Shown: piece after piece, positions 50,423 through 59,674 of the stretch
How the letters are laid out: every line of letters begins with the position of its first letter
Position numbering within the stretch: the first letter of the stretch is position 1
From: Chitinophaga deserti
Lineage (GTDB): Bacteria; Bacteroidota; Bacteroidia; Chitinophagales; Chitinophagaceae
Length of the DNA stretch: 64,000 bases
Direction: 5' to 3'
Assembly: GCF_003149455.1 (NCBI RefSeq)
Contig: NZ_QFFK01000012.1
Coordinates: forward strand, 1 to 64,000
The notes under the pieces: model-generated
Seen by the model: the letters and a program-made list of their open reading frames with translations, nothing else
Database searches by the model: none
Told to the model about the DNA's origin: nothing
Translations under genes and position numbers: made by a program

Positions 50423-51010
50423 ATGCAATACGAGAAGGAGTGGCTGGAAATGGCTGCAGGTGGAGATGAACTGGCATTTACGCATCTTTTCCACGCATAC
50501 AAATTCAAGCTGTACGGGTTTATCAGCAGGCTGACCGGTTCTCCGGCCACGGCTGAAGACGTGGTGCAGGACGTATTCCTGAAACTCTGGAAAGACCGTA
50601 AATCCCTCCGCGACGTGGAATCCTTCGGCAGTTACCTGTTCCGCATGGCCCAGAACCACGCCATCAATGGCTTCCGGAAAATGGCCCGTGAGGTGGATAT
50701 GCTGAAAGAAATGAATACCGGCGACCTTCCGGCCCACAGTACCCCACAGTCTCACATCGCACTGAAAGAAACCCGTGAAATCCTTCACCGGGCAATAGAA
50801 CAGTTACCTCCCCGGCAGAAAGCCATTTACCTGCTGAGCCGGGAAGAAGGCGTTAAGCACGAAGAGATCGCCCGCCGCCTCCGGATAACCACCGGTACCG
50901 TTAAAAACCATATGATCCAGGCGCTCCGCACCCTCCGCGAGCAACTTAGCCAGCACCCCCATTCCCTCGAAATTTTACTGCTGCCCTGCCTGGTGTTTCC
51001 TTTTTGTTAA
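50423..51010 (+). CDS. ECF RNA polymerase sigma factor, locus D
   Basis: 195-aa ECF sigma factor. Region 2 about 8-80 (EMAAGGDELAFTHLFHAYKF, TAEDVVQDVFLKLWKDRKSL, SYLFRMAQNHAINGFRK), region 4 about 115-170 (QLPPRQKAIYLLSREEGVKH and EIARRLRITTGTVKNHMIQA). The C-terminal tail after 175 is hydrophobic (LEILLLPCLVFPFC), which is unusual and might be a membrane-tending end. The FecR gene follows after 96 bases. The frame is open upstream to 50366, but the MQYEKEW start fits the family and the promoter candidate. Confidence 0.93.
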   Translation: MQYEKEWLEMAAGGDELAFTHLFHAYKFKLYGFISRLTGSPATAEDVVQDVFLKLWKDRKSLRDVESFGSYLFRMAQNHAINGFRKMAREVDMLKEMNTGDLPAHSTPQSHIALKETREILHRAIEQLPPRQKAIYLLSREEGVKHEEIARRLRITTGTVKNHMIQALRTLREQLSQHPHSLEILLLPCLVFPFC

Positions 51011-51106
51011 ATTTTTTTTGAGACAGACTATGCCTGTTTTCTTTTCCAGGTGTCTTTAATGTAGCATCGCCACGGGCGGGCTCACGTTATCTTAATTTTC
51101 AACCAT

Positions 51107-52270
51107 ATGTCTAACGCAAGGATCCAGTATCTCGTCAACCGCTATTTTGAAGGCGCCTGTACAGGTGAGGAGCAGCAGGAGCTGGCCGACTGGGTGAACC
51201 AGTCTGGCTCGGATGCTGACCTGCAGACAGTACTGGCAGAGGCATGGCGCAACTATCAGCCTGAGGAGGCTGGCCGGGAAGCGGGAGCTGCTGCCATGGA
51301 GCGTGTGTATTACCGCCTTTCCGATGAAATGGATAAGCCCCGTATGCGTATCGCATGGTGGAAGCCCGCCGCCGCAGCTGCAGCCATCTTTATGGCCAGC
51401 CTGGGCATCTGGCAGGGCATGAAGCCATCTCCCCGGGTTTCTGTGGCAGAGGCAGGTGTAGTGGAAGATGCGATGCCCGGTGGTGAAAAAGCCATTCTCA
51501 CCCTCTCCAACGGGCGGCAGATTGTGCTGGACAGTGCGGCAAACGGACTACTGGCACAACAGGGCGGTGCCAGCGTCAATAAATTATCCAATGGTCAATT
51601 GGTGTACGACGACGGGGAAGGCACTGCCTCAGGGGAAATCCTCTATAATACCATGACCACTCCCCGAGGAGGACAATACCGGCTTACCCTGCCCGATGGC
51701 ACGAAGGCCTGGCTCAATTCCGCCTCCTCCATCACTTTCCCTACCGCATTTGCAGAAGCTACCCGCAGCATCAGTATCACCGGTGAGGTGTACCTGGAAG
51801 TGGCGAAAGATGAGAAGAAGCCTTTCCGTGTGAAAGCGAATGGGGTGGAAGTAGCAGTGCTGGGGACGCATTTTAACATCAACGCTTACCCCGATGAAGG
51901 GGCAGTACATACCACGCTGATAGAAGGAAAAGTGAAAGTGACATCCGATGCAGGTACCCGCACCATCGCCCCGGGCGAACAGGTACAGGCCGGTAAAGGA
52001 AAGCTGGATGTTCAGCGCAATATTAACCTGGAACAGGTGATGGCGTGGAAGAACGGAAGGTTCGTGTTTGAAGGGGAATCCATTTCCCGCGTTATGAATC
52101 AGCTTTCCCGCTGGTACGACGTGGAGGTGGGAGATATAGCATCCGTAGACGACCGCTTTTTCCTCGACGTTCCACGGAGCAAAAAGCTGTCGGACGTGCT
52201 GAAAGCACTGGAGCTGACGGGGAAGGTGAAGTTCAAAATCGAAGGGAAGAAAATAATCGTTATGCAATAA
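51107..52270 (+). CDS. FecR-type anti-sigma factor, locus D
   Basis: 387-aa anti-sigma factor, the longest of the three here. Cytoplasmic part 1-80 (IQYLVNRYFEGACTGEEQQE), membrane segment about 84-102 (KPAAAAAAIFMASLGIW), periplasmic FecR domain about 180-290 (TPRGGQYRLTLPDGTKAWLN, ASSITFPTAF, GEVYLEVAKDEKKPF, GVEVAVLGTHFNINAY), and C-terminal domain about 310-387 (WKNGRFVFEGESISRVMNQL, RFFLDVPRSKKLSDVLKAL). Between the membrane segment and the FecR core lies an extra stretch (GGEKAILTLSNGRQIVLDSA) also seen in other Bacteroidota FecR proteins. It follows the sigma gene by 96 bases and precedes SusC by 131 bases. Confidence 0.94.
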   Translation: MSNARIQYLVNRYFEGACTGEEQQELADWVNQSGSDADLQTVLAEAWRNYQPEEAGREAGAAAMERVYYRLSDEMDKPRMRIAWWKPAAAAAAIFMASLGIWQGMKPSPRVSVAEAGVVEDAMPGGEKAILTLSNGRQIVLDSAANGLLAQQGGASVNKLSNGQLVYDDGEGTASGEILYNTMTTPRGGQYRLTLPDGTKAWLNSASSITFPTAFAEATRSISITGEVYLEVAKDEKKPFRVKANGVEVAVLGTHFNINAYPDEGAVHTTLIEGKVKVTSDAGTRTIAPGEQVQAGKGKLDVQRNINLEQVMAWKNGRFVFEGESISRVMNQLSRWYDVEVGDIASVDDRFFLDVPRSKKLSDVLKALELTGKVKFKIEGKKIIVMQ

Positions 52271-52304
52271 AATACCACGTAAAGGTGGCGCCGGAAATAG
52301 AAAA

Positions 52305-52327
52305 CGCCCTGCCTGGTCCGCAGGGCG
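52305..52327. repeat. Strong hairpin between FecR and SusC of locus D
   Basis: CGCCCTGC (52305-52312) pairs perfectly with GCAGGGCG (52320-52327) around a 7-base loop. No T-run follows, so it is not a standard terminator; it may act as an attenuator or protect the downstream SusC part of the message from decay. Confidence 0.5.
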
Positions 52328-52401
52328 CCGAAAAGTTCGGGTGCCGTTAAACAGTCCACTCTGATAGAAAGTTTATTGATTCACTCAAACTATGCAAATC
52401 T

Positions 52402-55400
52402 ATGCATTTAAAGCTCCTTTGTGCCTTCCTGACGGAGGGTTTTAACAAAAAAATGCGGATCATGAAAATCACCGCTCTACTCTTATTGTCTGCCTGTATG
52501 TGCGTTAGCGCCAAAAGCGTTAGCCAGCAGGTGACCATATCCGAGAAAAACGCTCCCCTGGAAAAGGTGTTCCGGGAAATCAAGCGTCAGACCGGGTATT
52601 CTTTCGTGTATACGGCCAAACAGCTGGAGAAGGCTGCGCCGGTTACACTTTCGGTGAAAAACACACCTATCCGCGAAGTGCTGGAAGCCTGCTTCCGCAA
52701 TCAGCCCCTGGTATTTACGCTGATGGACGATATGGTGATTATTAAAGAAAAGATTACCATCGCTCCCCGTTCCGAGCTTCCCGCGGCAAAGCCGCTCATG
52801 AAAGTTAAAGGTAAAGTGACGGACGCAACGGGCCAGCCCCTTCCTGCCGCCACTGTACAGATCAAAGGCACCCAGCGTGGTACCCTCACCGATGGTGAAG
52901 GTAACTTCCAGCTGGATGCCGATGCCGGCGCGATACTCCTGTTCTCCCTCATGGGTTTCGAAACTGCAGAGCTGCCGGCAACTGAGAATATGAACGTAGT
53001 ACTGAAGGTGAAACAATCTGACCTCGAAGCCGTAGTAGTGGTAGGCTATGGTACGCAGAAGAAAGTAAACCTTACCGGTTCCGTAGCCACCGTAGGCTCC
53101 AAGCAACTGGCCGACCGCCCTGTGACCAGCGTGGCCAATGCCCTCCAGGGTACTATGGCTGGTGTGGCGGTAACCGCTGCTTCCAGCGGCCAGCCCGGTA
53201 AAGATGGCGGCACCATCCGCGTACGTGGTATCGGTACCATGAACAATGCCAATGCCATGGTGGTGGTAGATGGTGTGATTTCATCCATGAACAATGTGAA
53301 CCCCGACGATATCGAGACCATTTCCGTACTGAAAGACGCGGCCTCCGCATCCATTTATGGTTCCCGCGCCGCTAACGGTGTAATCCTCATTACCACCAAG
53401 AAAGGTAAGAAAGGCGTACCCCAGGTGGTATTCAACGCTTACATGGGTAAGCAAAGCGCTACCGCACTGCCCGACTTCCTGCCCTCCTGGGATGCAGCCA
53501 CCCTGTATAACCAGGCCCGTGTGAATGAAGGCGGCGCTCCCCGTTATACTCCTGAAGAAATTCAGAAGTTCCGCGACGGCTCCGATCCTTACAAATACCC
53601 TAATACCGACTGGCTGGACCTTGCTTACAATGGCAGTGGCCTTCAGCAGAACTATTACCTCGGCGTTAGCGGCGGTTCCGATAAGAGCCAGTACGCTTTC
53701 TCCCTCGGTATGTTCGATCAGGACGGCCTCATGGAAAAGACCAATTCCAAACGCTATACTACCCGCTTCAACATCCAGCAGCAGATCAACCAGCGCCTTA
53801 CCCTGAGCGGTAACCTCGCTTATACCCTGAGCCGCATGAAGGAGCCCCAATCCAGCTACCCCGATGTGCCGGCCTTTACACAGATCGTGCGCCAGTTCAA
53901 CCGTATTTCCCCGATGGTACCTTACAAACAGGCCAACGGTCATTACGGTTACATCGGCGACGGCAGCCCCGCTGCATGGCTGGAATCGCCCAGCCAGCGT
54001 AATGAGGATTATTCCGACCTGTTCGGTAACGTAGCTGCCGATCTGGAAATCGTGAAAGGCCTTCACTTCCGCCCGTCTCTGGCTATTACACAGCGCTTCG
54101 GTCAAACGAAAGCCTTCATCTCCGATATCCAGTATTATAACAGCGATGGTTCCAAGAGCATGTACCAGGGACCTATCAATGTTACCGACGGACAAACGAC
54201 CAATATGGTGGTTACGCACCAGGACCTCCTGGAATACGGTACTTCTTTCGGCAAGCATAACCTGAAAGCCCTTGCAGGGTATTACCAGGAGTATACCAAA
54301 TACACCTGGAACGAAGGGTTCCGTAAGAACCTGCTCAACAATGTACTCGACCAGGTGAACCTCGGATCTTCCGACGGGCAAACTGCTAAAGGGTACGCTT
54401 ATGAAGGTGCACTGCAATCCTTCTTCGGCCGTATCAACTACGACTATGATGGTAAGTACCTGTTTGAAGCAAACATCCGCCGCGATGGTTCAAGCCGCTT
54501 CCGTCCGGATAACCGTTGGGGTACCTTCCCCTCTTTCTCCGCAGGCTGGAACGTAGACCGCGAGAACTTCTTCGTACCGCTGAAAGACGTTGTAAGCTCC
54601 CTCAAGCTGCGTGCTTCGTGGGGTGAGCTGGGTAACCAGACGATGAGCGACGATGCGGATTATCCTTCATCTCCTTACTACCGTTACCTGCCCATGTATT
54701 ATACCAACCAGGATTATACCTTCGGCGGCCTGAGCCCGATTGTTTCCCCCGGCCTCTCTATGGTAAACGGTTATAATGCCGACATCCTCTGGGAAACTAC
54801 GGCAGAAACCAACTTTGGCCTGGATGCATCTTTCCTCGGTGGTAAGGTGACCTTTACGGCAGACTGGTTCAATAAAAAGACCCGCGACATCCTCATTGAA
54901 GTACCCGTTGGCGCAGTGTATGGACTTAAACCTCCTACGCAGAACGCAGGTATCGTTTCCAACAAAGGCTGGGAATTTACCGCTGGCTTCAATGATTCCA
55001 AAGGCGACTTCACTTACAGCGTGGCAGCGAATGCTTCTTTCATTAAGAACAAGATCGAGAAGTTTATTTCTCCCGGTCCCAGCGGTTACACCATCCGTCA
55101 GGAAGGTTTGCCCATCAACGCACTGTGGGGTTATATCGCAGAAGGGCTGTTCCAGACTAAGGAAGAAGTGGCAGCACATGCCAAACAAAATGCCAATACC
55201 GCACCCGGCGATATCAAATACAAAGATCTCAACGGCGATGGTGTGATTGATACCAAAGACAAAACCTATATCGGCAACTACTATCCGAAGATGACTTACG
55301 GCCTTACGCTGAATGGTTCCTGGAAAAACATCGACCTCACTTTGTTTGTACAGGGTGCAGCCGGTGTTAAAACCTACATCGACCAGGGTAAGATCGGTAA

Positions 55401-55770
55401 CATCAGCACTTCTACCGGTAAGCCTACATCGGCTATGCTCGACAGCTGGACGCCGCAGAACCCCGGAGCATCTCTGCCCCGCGCACTCTTCGGATGGAAG
55501 CAGAACGATCAGGCCAGCATGCCTTCTTCTTTCTGGGTGGATGACGCATCTTACCTGCGCCTGAAGAACCTGCAGGTGGGTTATACCTTCCCGCAGTCGT
55601 GGCTGGACCGCGTAGGTATTAAACGCGCACGCCTGTTCTACAGCGGCCAGAATCTCCTCACGTTCACCGGGCTTTACAAGTGGATTGATCCTGAAGCTCC
55701 CAGCACCAGCTCCATCTACTACTATCCCCAGGTTAAAATCAACACTGTTGGTCTGAACGTAACATTCTAA
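52402..55770 (+). CDS. SusC/RagA-family TonB-dependent receptor with STN domain, locus D
   Basis: 1122-aa receptor. The N-terminus (MHLKLLCAFLTEGFNKKMRI) precedes the hydrophobic signal segment (ITALLLLSACMCVSA); starts at 52453 or 52462 are also possible. STN domain about 45-118 (NAPLEKVFREIKRQTGYSFV and PIREVLEACFRNQPLVF), carboxypeptidase-regulatory-like domain about 134-215 (VKGKVTDATGQPLPAATVQI), TonB-box-like AVVVVGYGTQKKVNLTGSVA, and plug about 235-335 (LQGTMAGVAVTAASSGQPG, AMVVVDGVISSMNNVNPDDI, SVLKDAASASIYGSRAANG, ILITTKKGK). The barrel ends at VGLNVTF. This is a complete transducer for the sigma/FecR pair upstream. The SusD start is 27 bases past its stop. Confidence 0.95.
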   Translation: MHLKLLCAFLTEGFNKKMRIMKITALLLLSACMCVSAKSVSQQVTISEKNAPLEKVFREIKRQTGYSFVYTAKQLEKAAPVTLSVKNTPIREVLEACFRNQPLVFTLMDDMVIIKEKITIAPRSELPAAKPLMKVKGKVTDATGQPLPAATVQIKGTQRGTLTDGEGNFQLDADAGAILLFSLMGFETAELPATENMNVVLKVKQSDLEAVVVVGYGTQKKVNLTGSVATVGSKQLADRPVTSVANALQGTMAGVAVTAASSGQPGKDGGTIRVRGIGTMNNANAMVVVDGVISSMNNVNPDDIETISVLKDAASASIYGSRAANGVILITTKKGKKGVPQVVFNAYMGKQSATALPDFLPSWDAATLYNQARVNEGGAPRYTPEEIQKFRDGSDPYKYPNTDWLDLAYNGSGLQQNYYLGVSGGSDKSQYAFSLGMFDQDGLMEKTNSKRYTTRFNIQQQINQRLTLSGNLAYTLSRMKEPQSSYPDVPAFTQIVRQFNRISPMVPYKQANGHYGYIGDGSPAAWLESPSQRNEDYSDLFGNVAADLEIVKGLHFRPSLAITQRFGQTKAFISDIQYYNSDGSKSMYQGPINVTDGQTTNMVVTHQDLLEYGTSFGKHNLKALAGYYQEYTKYTWNEGFRKNLLNNVLDQVNLGSSDGQTAKGYAYEGALQSFFGRINYDYDGKYLFEANIRRDGSSRFRPDNRWGTFPSFSAGWNVDRENFFVPLKDVVSSLKLRASWGELGNQTMSDDADYPSSPYYRYLPMYYTNQDYTFGGLSPIVSPGLSMVNGYNADILWETTAETNFGLDASFLGGKVTFTADWFNKKTRDILIEVPVGAVYGLKPPTQNAGIVSNKGWEFTAGFNDSKGDFTYSVAANASFIKNKIEKFISPGPSGYTIRQEGLPINALWGYIAEGLFQTKEEVAAHAKQNANTAPGDIKYKDLNGDGVIDTKDKTYIGNYYPKMTYGLTLNGSWKNIDLTLFVQGAAGVKTYIDQGKIGNISTSTGKPTSAMLDSWTPQNPGASLPRALFGWKQNDQASMPSSFWVDDASYLRLKNLQVGYTFPQSWLDRVGIKRARLFYSGQNLLTFTGLYKWIDPEAPSTSSIYYYPQVKINTVGLNVTF

Positions 55771-55797
55771 GGTTGGTATCACTTAAAAAAACTGAAC

Positions 55798-57378
55798 ATG
55801 AAAAGGAACTTAATCATATTGACAGCGATCGCGGCAGGCAGCTTCTTCACGGCCTGTAACAAGGATTTCCTGGACCGGGAGCCGCTGGATGCATATAACA
55901 ACGATAATATCTGGAAAAACGAAGCCGACCTCACGGCAGCCCTGAACGGCTGCTACAAAGGCTGGGAAGATGTTTATAATATCATTTACCTGGATTGCGC
56001 TACGGATAACGGTTACAACCAATGGCCCTGGGAAGGTTACACCAGCTATGGCAATGGTTCCATCACCGCCTCCGATGTAGATGCAGCCAACCGCTGGAGC
56101 TACACCACTATTCAGAAGTGTAACTCTTTCCTGGAAAACGCAGATAAAGCGCAGATGGAAGAAGCGAAGAAGAACCGCATGAAAGCGGAAGCCCGTTTCC
56201 TCCGCGCCTATCAATATTTTACGCTGACACAGCTCTACGGCAACGTGCCACTGGTAACAAAAACAGTTACCATGCAGGAAGCCAACACAATCAAACAAAC
56301 CCCCATCGGCGAAGTCCGTCAGTTCATCCTCGATGAGCTGGCGGCCATTGCTCCCCAGCTGGATGTATCGTACACCGGTAAGGACATTGGCCGTATCACC
56401 CGTGGTGCTGCCCTGGCGCTCCGCGCCCGCCTCAACCTCTACATGAAGAAGTGGGACGATGCCATCACAGACTCCCGTGCCGTAATGCAGCTGGGTTACG
56501 AGCTGGATCCCAGCTATTCCGATGTATTCCGAATCAAAAATGAGAATAATAAGGAAGTGATCCTCGATGTGCAGTACATGGAAAACATTGTTGCCAATAC
56601 CGTACTGGGCATCATGCCTTCCAACGGTTATGGCGGATGGGGTTCCATCGTTCCTTCACAATCGCTGGTTGATGCCTACGAAATGGCCAACGGTAAACCC
56701 ATTACCGATCCAACATCCGGATACAATCCGAATGACCCGTACACCAACAGGGACCCGCGCCTGCAACTCAGCATCGTGACTCCCGGACAGCGTTATGGCG
56801 GAAGAATCTACGATCCCATGGACCCCGATTCCGACGATTACTACCTCGGCGATAACAATTCCAAAACCGGTTACCTGTACAAGAAATGGACTTCTAATTT
56901 TGAAGACTACGCCAATATCTGGAACACCGGCCTGAATGCCATCATTATCCGCTATTCCGAAGTGCTGCTCACTTATGCAGAAGCCATGATTGAGAAAGGA
57001 ACGATCGACGGAACAGTATATGATGCCATCGACCTCGTACGTAAGCGTGCAAAAATGCCTGTGGTAGACCGTGGGGTATATGCAGGACAGGTGAAGATGC
57101 GTGAACTGGTACGCCGCGAAAGAAGGGTGGAGCTGGCACTGGAAGGCCTCCGCTGGTATGATGTGAAGCGTTGGGAAATTGGCCCACAGGTAAGCAATGG
57201 TAAACTGTACGGTATGCGTACCGGCACGGTAGATCCTGCCACCGGTAAGCTCACCCTCACCGGTCCGAATGTGGAAGTGGAAAACCGTGTGTTTGACGCC
57301 AGCAAGAACTATGTATGGCCTATTCCGCAGAAAGAAATCGACGTAAATAAAAACCTGGACCAGAATCCGAATTATTGA
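55798..57378 (+). CDS. RagB/SusD-family lipoprotein, locus D
   Basis: 526-aa lipoprotein with lipobox F-F-T-A-C20 (CNKDFLDREPLDAYNNDNIW, acidic surface-export pattern). Classic landmarks: EADLTAALNGCYKGWEDVYN, AEARFLRAYQYFTLTQLYGN at about 135-155, RYSEVLLTYAEAMIEKG, and the C-terminal LVRRERRVELALEGLRWYDVKRWEI followed by VWPIPQKEIDVN. It is the partner of the STN-bearing SusC. A strong terminator follows the stop, and the CBM9-like and TIM-barrel genes come next. Confidence 0.95.
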   Translation: MKRNLIILTAIAAGSFFTACNKDFLDREPLDAYNNDNIWKNEADLTAALNGCYKGWEDVYNIIYLDCATDNGYNQWPWEGYTSYGNGSITASDVDAANRWSYTTIQKCNSFLENADKAQMEEAKKNRMKAEARFLRAYQYFTLTQLYGNVPLVTKTVTMQEANTIKQTPIGEVRQFILDELAAIAPQLDVSYTGKDIGRITRGAALALRARLNLYMKKWDDAITDSRAVMQLGYELDPSYSDVFRIKNENNKEVILDVQYMENIVANTVLGIMPSNGYGGWGSIVPSQSLVDAYEMANGKPITDPTSGYNPNDPYTNRDPRLQLSIVTPGQRYGGRIYDPMDPDSDDYYLGDNNSKTGYLYKKWTSNFEDYANIWNTGLNAIIIRYSEVLLTYAEAMIEKGTIDGTVYDAIDLVRKRAKMPVVDRGVYAGQVKMRELVRRERRVELALEGLRWYDVKRWEIGPQVSNGKLYGMRTGTVDPATGKLTLTGPNVEVENRVFDASKNYVWPIPQKEIDVNKNLDQNPNY

Positions 57379-57413
57379 TAACCCGTTAGTTGCTACTCTT
57401 TATTATCAGGTTA

Positions 57414-57447
57414 CAAAGCCCCGGCGTAATGCCGGGGCTTTTTTTTA
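57414..57447 (+). terminator. Rho-independent terminator after locus D SusD
   Basis: AAAGCCCCGGC (57415-57425) and GCCGGGGCTTT (57431-57441) form an 11-bp stem with a 5-base loop, followed by a run of T. It separates the SusCD pair from the CBM9-like gene. Confidence 0.9.
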
Positions 57448-57524
57448 TGCCGCCGGTATATGAAATCAGCCGTATGTCAGCCGGGGTAGCACACATCAGG
57501 CTGCAATTGCTATATTTAAGCATC

Positions 57525-58595
57525 ATGTATAGTTTCCGGAATCTCATTGTGCTGCTGGCCGGCGCCCTTGTGGTGGCGCCCGTGTATTCGACTGCTCAGT
57601 CTTCCCCTGAAAAAACGCGCGTGTTTCGGGAAACACCGCGCCACTATGTTTGCCAGAGAACCACCGCCCCCATGGTGATAGATGGGAGGGATGGGGAGGC
57701 CGTGTGGAAGGATGCCGCCTGGACAAGCGACTTTGCTGATATCGAAGGGGCTGCGAAGCCCGCACCTTTCTATCGTACCCGTGCAAAAATGCTTTGGGAT
57801 GATACCCATCTGTATGTGTTCGCCGAAATGGAAGAACCGCATGTGTGGGGTACCCTCCGCCAGCGCGATACCATCATTTATGCCGATAATGATTTCGAAA
57901 TGTTCATTGACCCCGATGGCAATGCCCACGAATATTTTGAGATTGAAGTGAATACCCTCAATACCGTCATGGACCTTTTCATGCCACGTGCCTACCGCGC
58001 CGGTGGCAGGGCCATGCTCAACTGGGATGTGCAGGGCCTGCGTACGGCAGTGCATATCAAAGGAACATTGAATAACCCACGCGATACCGATACTTCTTGG
58101 ACGGTAGAGATGGCCATACCCTTTCATGCACTGGCGGCTTACCATACCCGCTCCCGGCCCCGGGAAGGGGATACCTGGCGGGTGAACTTCTCCCGGGTAC
58201 AGTGGCAGCACGATGTGGAAGGGAACCAGTACCGCAAACGCAAAGGCACACCGGAATATAACTGGGTATGGTCTCCGCAGGGCATCGTAGATATGCATGC
58301 TCCGGAAAGATGGGGCATGCTGCAATTCACGACGGAGCCTGCAGGTAAAGCTGTGGCATACAGGGAACCTGAATGGGCGGAAGCGGAAAAGTTTTTATGG
58401 GAAATATATTACCGCCAGCAGCAGCATCGCAGGAAGTCTGGCAAGTATGCGACAGAGCTGAGTGAGCTGCAGCTGGAGAAAGGGAAATGGGATGTGGAGA
58501 TGGAAGCCACAAAGCGGTTGTTTGGCGCTGCTATTAAACAGGGCCGCCGTACTATTGTAATTGATCACGAAGGAAAAATCACCCGATATGAATAA
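57525..58595 (+). CDS. Exported CBM9-like carbohydrate-binding protein
   Basis: 356-aa exported protein (signal peptide to about residue 25, VYSTAQ). A carbohydrate-binding module family 9-like domain spans about 45-270: APMVIDGRDGEAVWKDAAWT, RTRAKMLWDDTHLYVFAEME, DNDFEMFIDPDGNAHEYFEI, SWTVEMAIPFHALA and the closing APERWGMLQFTTEP. These modules bind sugars, here as a stand-alone protein; no catalytic domain is visible. The C-terminal 80 residues are helical and charged. The frame is open from 57390, but that start would lie in front of and inside the terminator, while 57525 gives a clean signal peptide. It overlaps the next gene by 8 bases, so the two are translationally linked. Confidence 0.88.
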   Translation: MYSFRNLIVLLAGALVVAPVYSTAQSSPEKTRVFRETPRHYVCQRTTAPMVIDGRDGEAVWKDAAWTSDFADIEGAAKPAPFYRTRAKMLWDDTHLYVFAEMEEPHVWGTLRQRDTIIYADNDFEMFIDPDGNAHEYFEIEVNTLNTVMDLFMPRAYRAGGRAMLNWDVQGLRTAVHIKGTLNNPRDTDTSWTVEMAIPFHALAAYHTRSRPREGDTWRVNFSRVQWQHDVEGNQYRKRKGTPEYNWVWSPQGIVDMHAPERWGMLQFTTEPAGKAVAYREPEWAEAEKFLWEIYYRQQQHRRKSGKYATELSELQLEKGKWDVEMEATKRLFGAAIKQGRRTIVIDHEGKITRYE

Positions 58596-59670
58596 ACGTC
58601 ATTTTCTGAAATCCCTCGGGCTGGGAAGCCTTGCACTGGCAGCGCCCGCTATATCCATTGCCGGAGAACGGAAGGAAGGTAAAGCCCCTGCAGGCCCGGT
58701 GCGCCACCGCATCTGGATCAACCCCGGCGAGAAGGATACCGATGCAGAACTGAAGCAGCGTTATGCGGAATACCGTGCAGCCGGGATCGGGGTGATTTAT
58801 TTCGAAGAAGACAGTGAACGCCACTTCCGCGCCGCCAAGGCCGCCGGTATGGAGGCGCACCGCTGGTTCTGGACCATGAACCGCAACGAAAAAGAACTGC
58901 GTGAAAAACATCCTGAATACTTTTCCGTAAACCGGAAAGGGGAATCCTGTGCAGATAAACCGCCATATGTAGGCTACTATCGTTTCCTCTGCCCCAATCA
59001 CCCGGGTACATTACAATACCTGAAATCGAAAGCGGAAGAGCAGGTGGCAAAGGATTATATCGACGGACTGCACCTGGATTATGTGCGCTTCGTGGATGTG
59101 ATACTGCCGGTTAACCTCTGGTCGAATTACAAAATAGACCAGTCGAAGGAATTGCCGGAATATGATTTCTGCTATTGTAAGAACTGCCGTGATAAATACG
59201 CCGCCAAATACGGGAAAGACCCGCTGGAGATGGAGCATCCCGATCAGAGTCCTTCGTGGCGTAAGTTCCGGTACGACAGTATCACCAACATTGTCCGTAA
59301 CCTTTCTGAAGTAGCCCATGCGAAGAAGAAGCCCATTACGGCAGCAGTGTTCCCCACACCGGAGATCGCCAAGCGTATTGTACGGCAGGATTGGGTGAAC
59401 TGGCCGCTGGATGCTGTGTGCCCCATGATCTACCATGGCTTTTACCGTGAAGGTGTGCAGTGGATCGGGGATGCCGTGGCGGAAGGGGTGAATGCCCTTA
59501 ATGGGAAGTTCCCGCTGTATGCAGGGTTGTACCTGCCCGACTTTAACGGGAACAATGAAGATATCCGCAAAGCCATTCAGCTGGCTGTGCAGAACGGGGC
59601 GGCAGGTGTATCCATCTTCGGATCAGTGAACCCTGCGCTATTGAAAATACTCCGCGAAACGGCCGGGTGA
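58588..59670 (+). CDS. Exported TIM-barrel protein, GHL10/GH42-like
   Basis: 360-aa protein with a Tat-like signal (NKRHFLKSLGLGSLALAAPA, KR instead of RR). The body is a TIM barrel: AGIGVIYFEEDSERHFRAAK, EAHRWFWTMNRNEKEL, the signature strand DGLHLDYVRFVD (159-170, D164 and R167 as in GHL10/DUF187 proteins), CYCKNCRDKYAAKYG (C195, C197, C200; as in GH42-type Cys clusters), KKPITAAVFPTPEIA and AVCPMIYHGFYREG. It probably acts on the glycan taken up by locus D; the bond cleaved is not known. The start overlaps the CBM9-like gene by 8 bases. The stop is only 4 bases from the stop of the convergent zincin gene, with no terminator between. Confidence 0.82.
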   Translation: MNKRHFLKSLGLGSLALAAPAISIAGERKEGKAPAGPVRHRIWINPGEKDTDAELKQRYAEYRAAGIGVIYFEEDSERHFRAAKAAGMEAHRWFWTMNRNEKELREKHPEYFSVNRKGESCADKPPYVGYYRFLCPNHPGTLQYLKSKAEEQVAKDYIDGLHLDYVRFVDVILPVNLWSNYKIDQSKELPEYDFCYCKNCRDKYAAKYGKDPLEMEHPDQSPSWRKFRYDSITNIVRNLSEVAHAKKKPITAAVFPTPEIAKRIVRQDWVNWPLDAVCPMIYHGFYREGVQWIGDAVAEGVNALNGKFPLYAGLYLPDFNGNNEDIRKAIQLAVQNGAAGVSIFGSVNPALLKILRETAG

Positions 59671-59674
59671 GTGA

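Noticed and set aside
50254..50469. Small frame of 71 codons before the locus D sigma gene
   Set aside because: It overlaps the sigma start, contains the promoter candidate and has no recognisable features.
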